Below, one piece after another: positions 32,828-40,818 of a DNA stretch of 64,000 nucleotides. The stretch lies in assembly GCF_900105885.1 (NCBI RefSeq), contig NZ_LT629780.1, forward strand, positions 2,790,001 to 2,854,000, read 5' to 3'. Below the pieces are notes generated by a model. It was not told the DNA's origin. It made no database searches and worked only from the letters and a program-made list of their open reading frames with translations. The translations under genes and the position numbers were made by a program. The stretch is from Pseudomonas guangdongensis. GTDB lineage: Bacteria; Pseudomonadota; Gammaproteobacteria; Pseudomonadales; Pseudomonadaceae. Numbering within the stretch: the stretch's first letter is position 1; the number at the start of each line of letters is the position of its first letter.

Positions 32828-35311
32828 ATGTTCGATTTCACCAGCCTCACCACAAAAATCAACTCTGAAGCACCCGATACACTAGAGGAGCTTTTCAGCC
32901 AACTTGACAGGAAGGCCACTCATATCACACTTCGTCCTGCGCAAACTTCAGCCTTAGCAAAACTTGATGAGCAGCGAGATAAGCGGGATATAGTTATCAA
33001 GCTAAGCACTGGCTCAGGAAAAACCGTTGTCGGGTTGGTGTATGCTGAAATGATGAGGCGCCGCTTTAAAGGCGAGCCAGTCTTGTATTTGTGCCCAACA
33101 AACCAACTTGTTGATCAAGTTATTCAATCAGCACAAGCCATTGGCGTACAGGCTGGGGCTTTCCCTAGCAATGGGCTACCATACAGCGCGCTTGCCGGAG
33201 AATCCGTACTAGTTTGCACCTACGACAAGTTATTTAACTCTAGAAACGTCTTCGAAACCAATACCATCAGACCATCCTGTATCGTTTTGGATGATGTCCA
33301 TGCCGGCATCAATCGAGTCAGAGGCTGCTTCACAGCAAAAGTACCTGATCAATGCTTCGATCAATTCAGATCGATGTTGCAGCCTCTCTGCGAGGCTACA
33401 GATCCTGCGACTTGGCGAGGGATTCAGAGTCACTCGCAAGATTTTCGCTACGAGGTTCCATATTGGGTCTGGGACAACATTCACGGCGAAGCGGCAAAGA
33501 TTCTCGAACAACACAAGGACGATCGAGAACTGCGATTTTGCTGGAATAACATCAGTCGCTATCTAGAGCTGGCGCGAGTATGTATCTCTGGAACCGGGGC
33601 TGAAATTACGCTCCCGTTAGCAGCCGTAGAAGAGAATGCGGCATATTGCTCAGCCAAGCATCGCCTTTTCATGTCCGCAAGCATCAAGGATGGCTCATCC
33701 TTTATTGCTGATCTTGATTGCGATCCCGAGGCCTTTAAGCGCGTCATCGAACCCTTGGAGGACGAGGGCGCCGGTGAGCGCATGATGCTTGCCACTTCGC
33801 TCATCAGCCCCGAGGCCGAAAAAAAAGATATCGCAGAAGTATGCAAAAATCTGTCGCTCTCAGTGAACGTGGTTGTCCTAACCAGCTCAACTTCCCAAGC
33901 AAAAATCTGGGTAGACTCAGGGGCAACCCTAGCGAAAGCCCAAGATTTTGACTCCGCCCTGGAAGAGTTGAAAACATCAGTAGGAAACTATGTTGTTTTC
34001 CCACAGCGATTTGATGGCGTCGATCTTCCTGACGATGCATGTAGGGTTTTAGTCATCGATGGCGTGCCCACTGGAGATAGGCTCAGCGACAAAATCGACG
34101 CTGCGCGACAGAAGGACTCCCCTGAGTACGACGTAAACACAGTCAACCGATTTGAGCAGGCACTTGGAAGAGCCGTGCGTTCAAGCGCGGACTTTGCAGC
34201 AGTTTTCTTGGTCGGAACTGATATTGCCGCTTTTATCGGAAAGCGCTCAGTCAGAGACCTTCTTGAATCTCGAACACTTGTACAAGTTGATCTCGGGAGA
34301 GACCTTACAAAGCTTACTCCGGGCACTACCCTTCCCGCTGCCCTCAAGGGGATGGTTCAAGCGCTCATCGGCAGAGATAATGGATGGAAAGACACTCACC
34401 GCAAGCGTGTTAAGGCTGCCCAGCGCGTCACGAGGCAAGGAGGGGTTTTAACAGTTCATGAGTTGCTCGCAACCGCCGTACGATCTAGTTGGGTCTTTGC
34501 AAAAGCACGAAACTTTCAAGCTGCAGTGCCCATTCTACGCGAGGCAATCAACAACCCCAACATCCATAAAGTTCAAAAAGCAGAGCTACTCTACAGAATT
34601 GCATCCTATCTTCACCAATTTGACTCCACGGCCTCCGCAGATGCTTATCGAGCAGCTTTCAATATAAACTCTGACTTCCCACGCCCACAAAAAATAGCTG
34701 ATAAAAAATTCGCAAAACTCTCTGACCAAGCCGTAGCCGTACGCGACTACTTTGTTCGATTTGCTCAGCCAAATGCTGCCTTAGCACGTCTAGATCAAAT
34801 AGCAGCAAAGCTAAGCTTCGCTCTAGACGCAGAAGTCATAGAACAAGGATTGCTTGAGCTTGGCGAAGCATTAGGCGCCACTGCGACGCGACCAGAAAAA
34901 GAGACCGGCCGCGGCCCAGACGACCTTTGGCTATTTGATGATATCGGTTTTTGCCTAGAGGCGAAAAGCGAGAACAAAACATCAATTCACAAGACCGACG
35001 CAGCACAGTTAACACTTAGCCTGCAATGGTGCAATGACAACGTCATGATGCCAGAAAAGGGGTTCATCCCCATTTTTGTCTCGAACACTTCAGTTGCTGA
35101 CCGGGCTGAGGACATATCCTTTGGTCCAAGCCTACTGACTGAGCAGATTCTATTTGATCTCATAGTGAGACTAAAAAAAGTCGTCCTGTGCCTTAGCTTT
35201 GATGGCCCGCTGTTCTCAGATCCTGCTGCAATTATGAAAGCGCTCAACGCTGAAGGACTAGCAGGCCGGCAGATTGCAACAAAATTAGGAAAACTGAGTA
35301 GCCCCCACTAA
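32828..35311 (+). CDS. SF2 helicase fused to a PD-(D/E)XK nuclease domain, probable phage-defence protein
   Basis: An 827-aa protein. Helicase motifs in order: Walker A STGSGKT (60-66), Walker B DDVH (155-158), motif III SAS (283-285), an XPD/DinG-like RFDGVDLPDD (394-403) and motif VI QALGRAVR (444-451). A helical, TPR-like stretch covers roughly 500-690. The C-terminal domain carries GPDDLW (Asp698, Asp699) and LEAK (Glu711, Lys713), the pattern of a PD-(D/E)XK nuclease. Single-chain helicase-nuclease proteins of this kind, such as Hna, are known or suspected anti-phage factors. Codon use is distinctly AT-richer than the surrounding genes. It sits next to an IS, a nuclease remnant and hipBA, which points to acquisition by transfer. 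The nuclease call is from motif reading only. Confidence 0.78.
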   Translation: MFDFTSLTTKINSEAPDTLEELFSQLDRKATHITLRPAQTSALAKLDEQRDKRDIVIKLSTGSGKTVVGLVYAEMMRRRFKGEPVLYLCPTNQLVDQVIQSAQAIGVQAGAFPSNGLPYSALAGESVLVCTYDKLFNSRNVFETNTIRPSCIVLDDVHAGINRVRGCFTAKVPDQCFDQFRSMLQPLCEATDPATWRGIQSHSQDFRYEVPYWVWDNIHGEAAKILEQHKDDRELRFCWNNISRYLELARVCISGTGAEITLPLAAVEENAAYCSAKHRLFMSASIKDGSSFIADLDCDPEAFKRVIEPLEDEGAGERMMLATSLISPEAEKKDIAEVCKNLSLSVNVVVLTSSTSQAKIWVDSGATLAKAQDFDSALEELKTSVGNYVVFPQRFDGVDLPDDACRVLVIDGVPTGDRLSDKIDAARQKDSPEYDVNTVNRFEQALGRAVRSSADFAAVFLVGTDIAAFIGKRSVRDLLESRTLVQVDLGRDLTKLTPGTTLPAALKGMVQALIGRDNGWKDTHRKRVKAAQRVTRQGGVLTVHELLATAVRSSWVFAKARNFQAAVPILREAINNPNIHKVQKAELLYRIASYLHQFDSTASADAYRAAFNINSDFPRPQKIADKKFAKLSDQAVAVRDYFVRFAQPNAALARLDQIAAKLSFALDAEVIEQGLLELGEALGATATRPEKETGRGPDDLWLFDDIGFCLEAKSENKTSIHKTDAAQLTLSLQWCNDNVMMPEKGFIPIFVSNTSVADRAEDISFGPSLLTEQILFDLIVRLKKVVLCLSFDGPLFSDPAAIMKALNAEGLAGRQIATKLGKLSSPH

Positions 35312-35316
35312 CCTGC

Positions 35317-35348
35317 TTCCCCTTACAGGTAGGTACCTGTAAGGGGAA
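35317..35348 (+). terminator. Terminator hairpin after the helicase-nuclease gene
   Basis: A perfect 15-bp inverted repeat (35317-35331 with 35334-35348) starts 6 bp after the stop codon. The core is CCCCTTACAGG...CCTGTAAGGGG. The symmetry is nearly continuous, so the real loop would open by a few base pairs. Confidence 0.72.
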
Positions 35349-35421
35349 TTAGACCTAAAAAGTCAGCCGCCCGGTCTCACGATCCGATATGCCAGGCTCG
35401 CGGGATGGGCGGAGGAGCGGA

Positions 35422-35742
35422 TTAAGACGCTTCCGAAGCCCCCACCGGATACCGCCACACCCCACAAGCCACCTCCGCCAGCACCTCTCCCCTGGCCAGA
35501 ATCTCCCGCTCCGCCCAATCCTCCAGCTCATGCAGCTCGCGGCTCAGCCCCGGCTGGCTGTACCTGAGCAGCTCCGCCTTCTTCACTTCCCACGGCGAGC
35601 GCGACAGCGCCGGGTTGAGGCTGCCGGCGAGCAGGGTCAGGTTGCCCAGGGTGTGCTTGAGGCGGTCGCGCTGTTCGGCGAAAGCCTGACCTGCACGGCT
35701 TTCGGCAGCAGCCAGTGGTCATCCCAGTTCTGGCCCGCGCTC
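35422..35742 (-). pseudogene. C-terminal remnant of a DUF1524 (GmrSD-type HNH) nuclease
   Basis: The minus strand encodes RDRLKHTLGNLTLL, then LNPALSRSPWEVKKAELL and about 45 more residues to a TAA at 35422-35424. The HTLGNLTLL...N-A-L-S-x-S-P-W-x-x-K-K pattern is typical of the end of DUF1524 domains in GmrSD-type modification-dependent restriction enzymes. A preceding piece (NWDDHWLLP, about 35705-35735) is in another frame, so there is a frameshift. Everything further upstream is missing because hipA ends at 35744. It is a truncated, non-functional fragment of a second defence gene. Confidence 0.65.
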
Positions 35743-35743
35743 A

Positions 35744-37021
35744 TCAGGCTGAATCATCGCCTTCTTCTGTGAGGCGTCGGATAGTCAGTCCCGCGCGTTG
35801 TTCGATCAGGGTGGCAATCTGTTCGATCAGTGGCTCTCGCGCAAACATGGGCGTCGCCTGCAAGGTGCGCGCAGCCTTGGGTAGCGCCTGCGCCATGCCG
35901 AGGATTCGCTTGCGGGTCTGGGCGCGTGCCAGTCCGGCGGCCTCGGCGAATTGCTCCCAGTGCCGGAGCCGGACCTCGCTGAACTTGTACTTGCTGCCCA
36001 GCTTCATCGCCATCTTCGGGGTGAGGCTCGGGTAGATGGCGGTCGACAGTACGTCGTAGAGCGGGGCCAGGGTCGGTGCCGCTCTGGATGAGGGGGAGGC
36101 GAACAGCAGCGAGAAGTTCTTGGCATGCGCATCGTGGTTGCCGACCAGGGCGTTGAACACCACATAGTCCAGCAGACGCAGCACCTGGGGGGCGCTGGGA
36201 CGGGTAACGCGCCGCAGCAGATCGAAGCAGGCTTTCAGGTCGGGGCCGCCCTCGTTCTGATACTTCATCTCCGGCACCACGCCGAGCGCCTGGCAGAGAT
36301 CCTCCTGATGCAGACGTACCGGGTTGCCTTGTGCATCGCGCTGGCGGTCATAGCGCGCGACCAGCAGGAAGCGGCGGTCGCCAGCCTGATGAATCCGCGC
36401 TTCGGCGCTTGGCAACTTCATCGCCTGGGCCAGAGCGAGGCAGAAGCCTTCGTTGAGCACCGTATTCTCGAGTGCGTGAATCGGCGGCTTGAGAATATGC
36501 GTGCTGGGCTGTCCTCCCAGAGGCAAGCCGATGCGCTGCCCGTCGAACACCACCGGCAGCTTGTCCTGAGCGCCGGCGAGCGACAGGCGCAGGCCGTCCT
36601 GACCGGCCAGCATCGGGCGACGGGGCAGCTCGTCGAGGATCGCGGATAGTCGTTGATCGTCCAGCCACGACACCTCGCCCGCGCCGGCGACCTGCGGGAC
36701 CGCATCCTTCGGCAGCAGCGTGACGGCCCCGGCGCACTCGCCGCCGATGGCATCCAGCAGGGCGAAATCGTTCTGCCCAGATACCTGGAAGCGTTGGGCG
36801 ATCAAGCGCCGCAGATGGCCTTCCGGTAACAGCCCGGCGAAGAACGGCCGGGTACGAATGTCATCGAAGGGGGCGGCCTGCAGCGGCAAGGAGCCCGACA
36901 GCGCTACCGCGTCGGGGTTCGCCAGCCAGTTGGGGTGATACGCAAAGCTCAGGCGACCATCGTTCAGCGACAAGCTGCCGACCTGCTCGGCGAACAGCCA
37001 GACGGCGAGTTCATGCGCCAT
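35744..37021 (-). CDS. hipA: HipA-type serine/threonine kinase toxin
   Basis: A 425-aa HipA-family kinase. The N-terminal HipA-N region is followed by SLAGAQDKL (147-155), the activation/phosphate-binding segment. The catalytic loop NHDAHAKNF (295-303) has Asp297, and LAPLYDVLST has the metal-binding Asp323. All kinase residues are present, so the toxin looks functional. E. coli HipA phosphorylates glutamyl-tRNA synthetase and causes dormancy. The start at 37021 lies 11 bases inside the end of hipB, a typical coupled toxin-antitoxin pair. The upstream in-frame extension to 37084 would run antisense through hipB-coding DNA. Confidence 0.9.
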   Translation of the reverse strand: MAHELAVWLFAEQVGSLSLNDGRLSFAYHPNWLANPDAVALSGSLPLQAAPFDDIRTRPFFAGLLPEGHLRRLIAQRFQVSGQNDFALLDAIGGECAGAVTLLPKDAVPQVAGAGEVSWLDDQRLSAILDELPRRPMLAGQDGLRLSLAGAQDKLPVVFDGQRIGLPLGGQPSTHILKPPIHALENTVLNEGFCLALAQAMKLPSAEARIHQAGDRRFLLVARYDRQRDAQGNPVRLHQEDLCQALGVVPEMKYQNEGGPDLKACFDLLRRVTRPSAPQVLRLLDYVVFNALVGNHDAHAKNFSLLFASPSSRAAPTLAPLYDVLSTAIYPSLTPKMAMKLGSKYKFSEVRLRHWEQFAEAAGLARAQTRKRILGMAQALPKAARTLQATPMFAREPLIEQIATLIEQRAGLTIRRLTEEGDDSA

Positions 37022-37259
37022 GACGAGTGGTCTCCGCTGGAGCACCCGCAAGCCCGTCCAGCCGGACCCGGCCACCCAGGGCATCGATCACGCGGAGCAC
37101 CTGCTCCAGCCGCACCGTGGGCTTGCCGGCCTCCAGATCGACCACGAAGCGCACGCCCACCCCGGCGGCCAGGGCCAGATCGGCTTGCGTCAGGCCCAGT
37201 TGCTTGCGTGCGGCTCTCAGGGCCGCGCCGAGTGCTTGCGTGGAGTCGATAGGAATCAT
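37011..37259 (-). CDS. hipB: HipB-type antitoxin, Xre-family repressor
   Basis: An 82-aa DNA-binding protein. The helix-turn-helix runs about residues 12-50 (ALRAARKQLGLTQADLALAA, then GVRFVVDLEAGKPTVRLEQV). The VVDLEAGK-T-V motif is characteristic of HipB-like antitoxins. It overlaps hipA by 11 bases. It should bind and neutralise HipA and repress the operon through the palindromes just upstream. An apparent upstream open frame to 38774 belongs to a shadow of the ligase gene, so the ATG at 37259 is the real start. Confidence 0.88.
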   Translation of the reverse strand: MIPIDSTQALGAALRAARKQLGLTQADLALAAGVGVRFVVDLEAGKPTVRLEQVLRVIDALGGRVRLDGLAGAPAETTRHGA

Positions 37260-37267
37260 GGCGTTCT

Positions 37268-37390
37268 CGAATAATTTCCCGTTCGGGAAATTATTCGCCT
37301 GAAACCGCACTGACGCAAGCCAATATTCCTGATCGGGAATATTACGTGTACTTCGGCAACTGTATGGGTGAATTATTCCCGAGCGGGAAT
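37268..37390. promoter_or_regulatory. Three phased palindromic operators of hipBA
   Basis: Three palindromes share the core TTCC-N6-GGAA (consensus TTCCYGWKCGGGAA). They are centred at 37282.5 (14-bp arms 37268-37281 and 37284-37297), 37332.5 (arms 37322-37329 and 37336-37343) and 37382.5 (37375-37380 and 37385-37390). Centres are exactly 50 bp apart. The first abuts the hipB start; the third lies over the last codons of fadD3. Cooperative HipB binding with looping or wrapping of the promoter is the likely reading. Confidence 0.75.
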
Positions 37391-38995
37391 CACCGCTCCC
37401 CGCAATTCCCCCTTCACCACCTTGTTCGACGCATTCACTGGCAGCGCCTCGAAGAAGCGCACCAGCCTCGGCACCTTGTAGTTGGCCATGCGCTGGCGCG
37501 ACCAGGCGATCAGCCCGGGCTCGTCGAGCTCTTGCCCCGGGCGTAGCACCACGCAGGCGCAGCCGACCTCGCCCATGCGCTCGTCGGGCACGCCGATGAC
37601 CGCGACCTGGGCGATGGCCGGGTGTTCGAGCAGGCCGGCCTCGATCTCCGCCGGGTAGCAGTTGAAGCCGCCGACGATGAACATGTCCTTGAGGCGGTCG
37701 GTGATGCGCAGGTAGCCGCGCGCGTCGAGGGTGCCGACGTCGCCGGTGTGCAGCCAGCCCTCGGCGTCGATGGTCTCGGCGGTGGCCTGCGGGTTCTCGA
37801 AGTAGCCCTGCATGACGTGGAAGCCGCGCAGGCACACCTCGCCCGCCGCGCCCGCCGGCAGCGGGCGGTTTTCGCCGTCGACCACGCGCACCTCGGTGCC
37901 GGGGATGGCACGGCCGCAGGTGGTGGCCACCGTCTCGGCGTCGTCGGCCGGGTCGCAGATGGTCGCCAGGCCGCCGCACTCGGTCAGTCCGTAGGCGGTG
38001 GTGACCACCGCGAAGCCCAGTTCGCGGCGCATGCGCTCGACCAGCACCGGCGGGATGGTCGCCGCGCCGGTGACGGCGATGCGCAGGCTGGACAGGTCGC
38101 TTTCTGCCAGCTTGGGGTGGGCGAGCATCGACAGGTACAGGGTCGGCGGGCCGGGCAGCACGGTGATGCGGTCGCGCTCGATGCGCTGGAACACCGCCTC
38201 GGCGTCGAACACCGGGTGCGGCAGGATGGTCGCGCCGCCGAGCAGGCAGGTCAGCCAGCCGGCCTTGTAGCCGAAGGCATGGAAGAACGGGTTGACGATC
38301 AGGTAGCGGTCGCCGGGGCGCAGGCCGATGACCTGCACGTATTCGGCGAAGGCGCGCAGGTTCTGGCCGTGGGCGCTCATCACGCCCTTGGGCTTGCCGG
38401 TGGTGCCGGAGGTGAACAGCAGGTCGGACAGGTCGTCCGGGCGCACGGTCAGGGCGCGCGCCTGGGCCTCGTCCATGTCGACCGCCTCGCCGGCGGCAAG
38501 AAAGCCCTGCCAGCTCAGGTCGCCATGGTCGGAGGGCGCCTCGCAGGGCAGCACCACCACGCGCTGCAGGCAGTCCGGGCGGTGGGGTTCGAGCATCGCC
38601 GGGTAGTCGACGCCGAGGAACTGGCCAACGCAGAACAGCAGGCGGGTGCCGCTGCGTTCGAGGATGTCGGCGGCCTCGTTGCCCTTCATCCGCGTGTTGA
38701 TCGGCACCAGGGTGGCGCCGGCGCAGTGGATGCCCAGCGCGGCCAGCACCCAGTCGTAGCGGTTCGGGCCCCACACGGCGACGCGGTCGCCGGGCTGGAT
38801 GCCCTCGGCGATCAGCGCGCGGCTCACCGCGAGCACCCGCTCGGGCAGTTCGGCGTAGTCGATGCGCACCTCGCCGTCGGCCAGGGCGCAGCGCCCGGCG
38901 TGGCGGCGCGCGGCCGCGAACACCAGGGCGGGAATGGTCGGCGGCACGCCCTCGGCGGCCGGGGTGGTCAGCGGAATATCGGTCATCTCGGCCAT
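37373..38995 (-). CDS. fadD3: HIP-CoA synthetase (FadD3-like acyl-CoA ligase)
   Basis: A 540-aa adenylate-forming ligase with [11 protein letters not shown] (near 210), AYGLTECGG (near 335), LHTGDVG and the late lysine region [10 protein letters not shown]. The segments [23 protein letters not shown] and [11 protein letters not shown] closely resemble those I recall from actinobacterial FadD3, which attaches CoA to HIP, the C/D-ring propionate left after HsaD. It is the last gene of the hsaA2-kstD-kshB operon, 7 bp after kshB. Its 3' end is overlapped by the outermost hip operator. The start is 38995, or 38986 three codons later. Confidence 0.83.
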   Translation of the reverse strand: MAEMTDIPLTTPAAEGVPPTIPALVFAAARRHAGRCALADGEVRIDYAELPERVLAVSRALIAEGIQPGDRVAVWGPNRYDWVLAALGIHCAGATLVPINTRMKGNEAADILERSGTRLLFCVGQFLGVDYPAMLEPHRPDCLQRVVVLPCEAPSDHGDLSWQGFLAAGEAVDMDEAQARALTVRPDDLSDLLFTSGTTGKPKGVMSAHGQNLRAFAEYVQVIGLRPGDRYLIVNPFFHAFGYKAGWLTCLLGGATILPHPVFDAEAVFQRIERDRITVLPGPPTLYLSMLAHPKLAESDLSSLRIAVTGAATIPPVLVERMRRELGFAVVTTAYGLTECGGLATICDPADDAETVATTCGRAIPGTEVRVVDGENRPLPAGAAGEVCLRGFHVMQGYFENPQATAETIDAEGWLHTGDVGTLDARGYLRITDRLKDMFIVGGFNCYPAEIEAGLLEHPAIAQVAVIGVPDERMGEVGCACVVLRPGQELDEPGLIAWSRQRMANYKVPRLVRFFEALPVNASNKVVKGELRGAVIPARE

Positions 38996-39002
38996 CCGTA
39001 TC

Positions 39003-40031
39003 TCAGTCGGGGAAGCGCACGCGCACGTGCGCGCTGGTGGCCACGGCCTGGCAGGCCAGGGTCCAGCCTTCGTTCAGCTCCTGCTGGTCGAGGGCCTCGT
39101 TGCGCAGCAGCTCGACCTCGCCCTGCTCCACCGTGCACATGCACGAGGCGCAAGCGCCGACCAGGCAGGAGTGCGGCGCGCGCACCCCGGCGCGGCGCAT
39201 GGCGTCGAGCAGGGTCTCGCCCGGTTCGCAGTCGAGGGCGTGCTCGGCGCCGTCGAGTCTGACCTCCAGACGCGCGGCCACTGCCGCCTCGCTGACCACT
39301 GCCTCGCCCTGCTCGCCCTCGCCGGGCAGCGAGACGAAGCGCTCGACGTGGACCTTGGCGGCCGGCACGTCGAGGCCGTGCAGCGCGGTCACCGCGGCGT
39401 CCATGAACGGGCCGGGGCCGCAGATGAAGGCCTCGGCGTGCCTGAACGGCCGCGCCAGTTCGGCGAGCTGCTCGACGGCGGGGATGCCCTGCACCGAATC
39501 CAGCCAGTGGATCACCTGCAGGCGGCGCGGGTGGGCGGCGGCCAGGGCCTTCAGCTCGTCGCGGAAGATCACCGAGGCCTCGTCGCGGTTGGCGTAGATC
39601 AGCAGCACGCGGCCTTGGCCTGCGTGCAGCACCGAGCGCAGGATCGACAGCACCGGGGTGACGCCGCTGCCGCCGCCGAACAGCAGGAAGTCGCCGTCCA
39701 GGCTGCGCGGCACGAACACCCCGGCCGGCGCCATCACCTCGATGGCATCGCCGGCCTTGGGCACGTCGCACAGCCAGTTGGAGGCGCGGCCGTCCTTGAC
39801 GCGCTTGACGGTGACGCGCAGCGGCTCGTCGAGCAGCGGCGTGCTGGACAGCGAGTAGCAGCGCGGCAGCCAGCTGCCCTCAAAGGGGATGCGCAGGGTG
39901 AGGAACTGCCCCGGCTTGTACTTGAACTGCGCGGCCAGCGCGGCCGGCACCTCGAACACCAGCGAGCGGGCGTCGGCGGTTTCCTCGATGACCTGCGCCA
40001 CGCGCAGGGAGATGTATTCGGGACTGTTCAT
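39003..40031 (-). CDS. kshB: 3-Ketosteroid 9alpha-hydroxylase, ferredoxin reductase component
   Basis: A 342-aa reductase. The FAD-binding motif RCYSLSS is at residues 57-63. The NAD domain starts with [11 protein letters not shown] (116-126) and ends around CGPGPFM (204-210). A C-terminal plant-type 2Fe-2S ferredoxin domain has Cys289, Cys294, Cys297 and Cys327. This FAD-NAD-ferredoxin order is that of KshB, HmpF and PaaK-type reductases. As kshA is in the window and this gene sits among kstD and fadD3, it is most likely the KshA electron donor. It starts 2 bp after the SDR stop. Confidence 0.88.
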   Translation of the reverse strand: MNSPEYISLRVAQVIEETADARSLVFEVPAALAAQFKYKPGQFLTLRIPFEGSWLPRCYSLSSTPLLDEPLRVTVKRVKDGRASNWLCDVPKAGDAIEVMAPAGVFVPRSLDGDFLLFGGGSGVTPVLSILRSVLHAGQGRVLLIYANRDEASVIFRDELKALAAAHPRRLQVIHWLDSVQGIPAVEQLAELARPFRHAEAFICGPGPFMDAAVTALHGLDVPAAKVHVERFVSLPGEGEQGEAVVSEAAVAARLEVRLDGAEHALDCEPGETLLDAMRRAGVRAPHSCLVGACASCMCTVEQGEVELLRNEALDQQELNEGWTLACQAVATSAHVRVRFPD

Positions 40032-40033
40032 GC

Positions 40034-40804
40034 TCAGATACTCATGACGAACTGGCCGCTGTCGATGCGCAGTTCCATGCCGTTGATGGCGCGCGACTCG
40101 TCGCTGGCCAGGTACAGGGCGGCGGCAGCGACGTCCTCGGGCAGGCACATGCGGTTCATCGGGTCGCTGTCGATGGTGAACTTCGCCGGGTCGATGCCCG
40201 GCGGGTAGCTGGCGACGGTCATCGGCGTCAGCACGCCGTCGGGGTGCAGCGAGTTGCAGCGGATGCGGTATTTCTGCCGGCGGCAGTGGGCCGCCACGGC
40301 GCGATTGAGGGCGGCCACCGCGCCCTTGGAGGCGCCGTAGGCGGCGTAGTCGTCGCGCCCGGCCAGGGCGGCGATGGAGGAAACGTTGACGATCGAGCCG
40401 CCGCTGTCCTTCATCAGCGCCACGGCCATGCGGCAGCCGAGGAAGGCGCTATCGGAATTGACCCGCAGCAGCCTGTGCCAGTCGTCGAGGCTGGCGTCCT
40501 CGATGCTGCCCTTGAGCAGGATGCCGGCGTTGTTGACCAGCACGTCGAGGCGGCCGTAGCGCTCACGCACGAAGTCGGCGACCGCGTTCCAGTCGGCCTC
40601 GCTGGCGGCGTCGTGGCGGACGAAGCTGGCCGCGCCGCCCCGCTCTGCATTCAGTTGGTCGGCCAGCGCCTGCCCGGCGTCGGCGTTGAGGTCGCTGATC
40701 AGCACCTTGGCGCCCTCGCCCACCAGCGCCTGCACGATGGCGCGGCCGATGCCGCTGGCGCCGCCGGTGACCAGGGCGATCTTGTCCTGTACCCGTCCTG
40801 TCAT
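40034..40804 (-). CDS. Short-chain dehydrogenase, probable hydroxysteroid dehydrogenase
   Basis: A 256-aa SDR with GGASGIGRAI (cofactor), NNAGI, and YGASKGA (catalytic Tyr/Lys). The C-terminal segment has the CNSLHPDGVLTPM and NGMELRIDSGQFVMSI ends seen in 3(or 17)beta- and 3alpha,20beta-hydroxysteroid dehydrogenases. It is embedded between the delta-4(5alpha)-dehydrogenase and kshB with gaps of 14 and 2 bp. A 3- or 17-hydroxysteroid dehydrogenase feeding ketosteroids into KstD is the best guess; the position is not determined. Confidence 0.82.
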   Translation of the reverse strand: MTGRVQDKIALVTGGASGIGRAIVQALVGEGAKVLISDLNADAGQALADQLNAERGGAASFVRHDAASEADWNAVADFVRERYGRLDVLVNNAGILLKGSIEDASLDDWHRLLRVNSDSAFLGCRMAVALMKDSGGSIVNVSSIAALAGRDDYAAYGASKGAVAALNRAVAAHCRRQKYRIRCNSLHPDGVLTPMTVASYPPGIDPAKFTIDSDPMNRMCLPEDVAAAALYLASDESRAINGMELRIDSGQFVMSI

Positions 40805-40818
40805 GTTCGTCTCCTCGT

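Noticed and set aside
37011..38774. Long frame joining hipB to sequence over fadD3
   Set aside because: Codons above 37259 are a shadow of fadD3. The HipB domain begins at the ATG at 37259, directly next to its operators.
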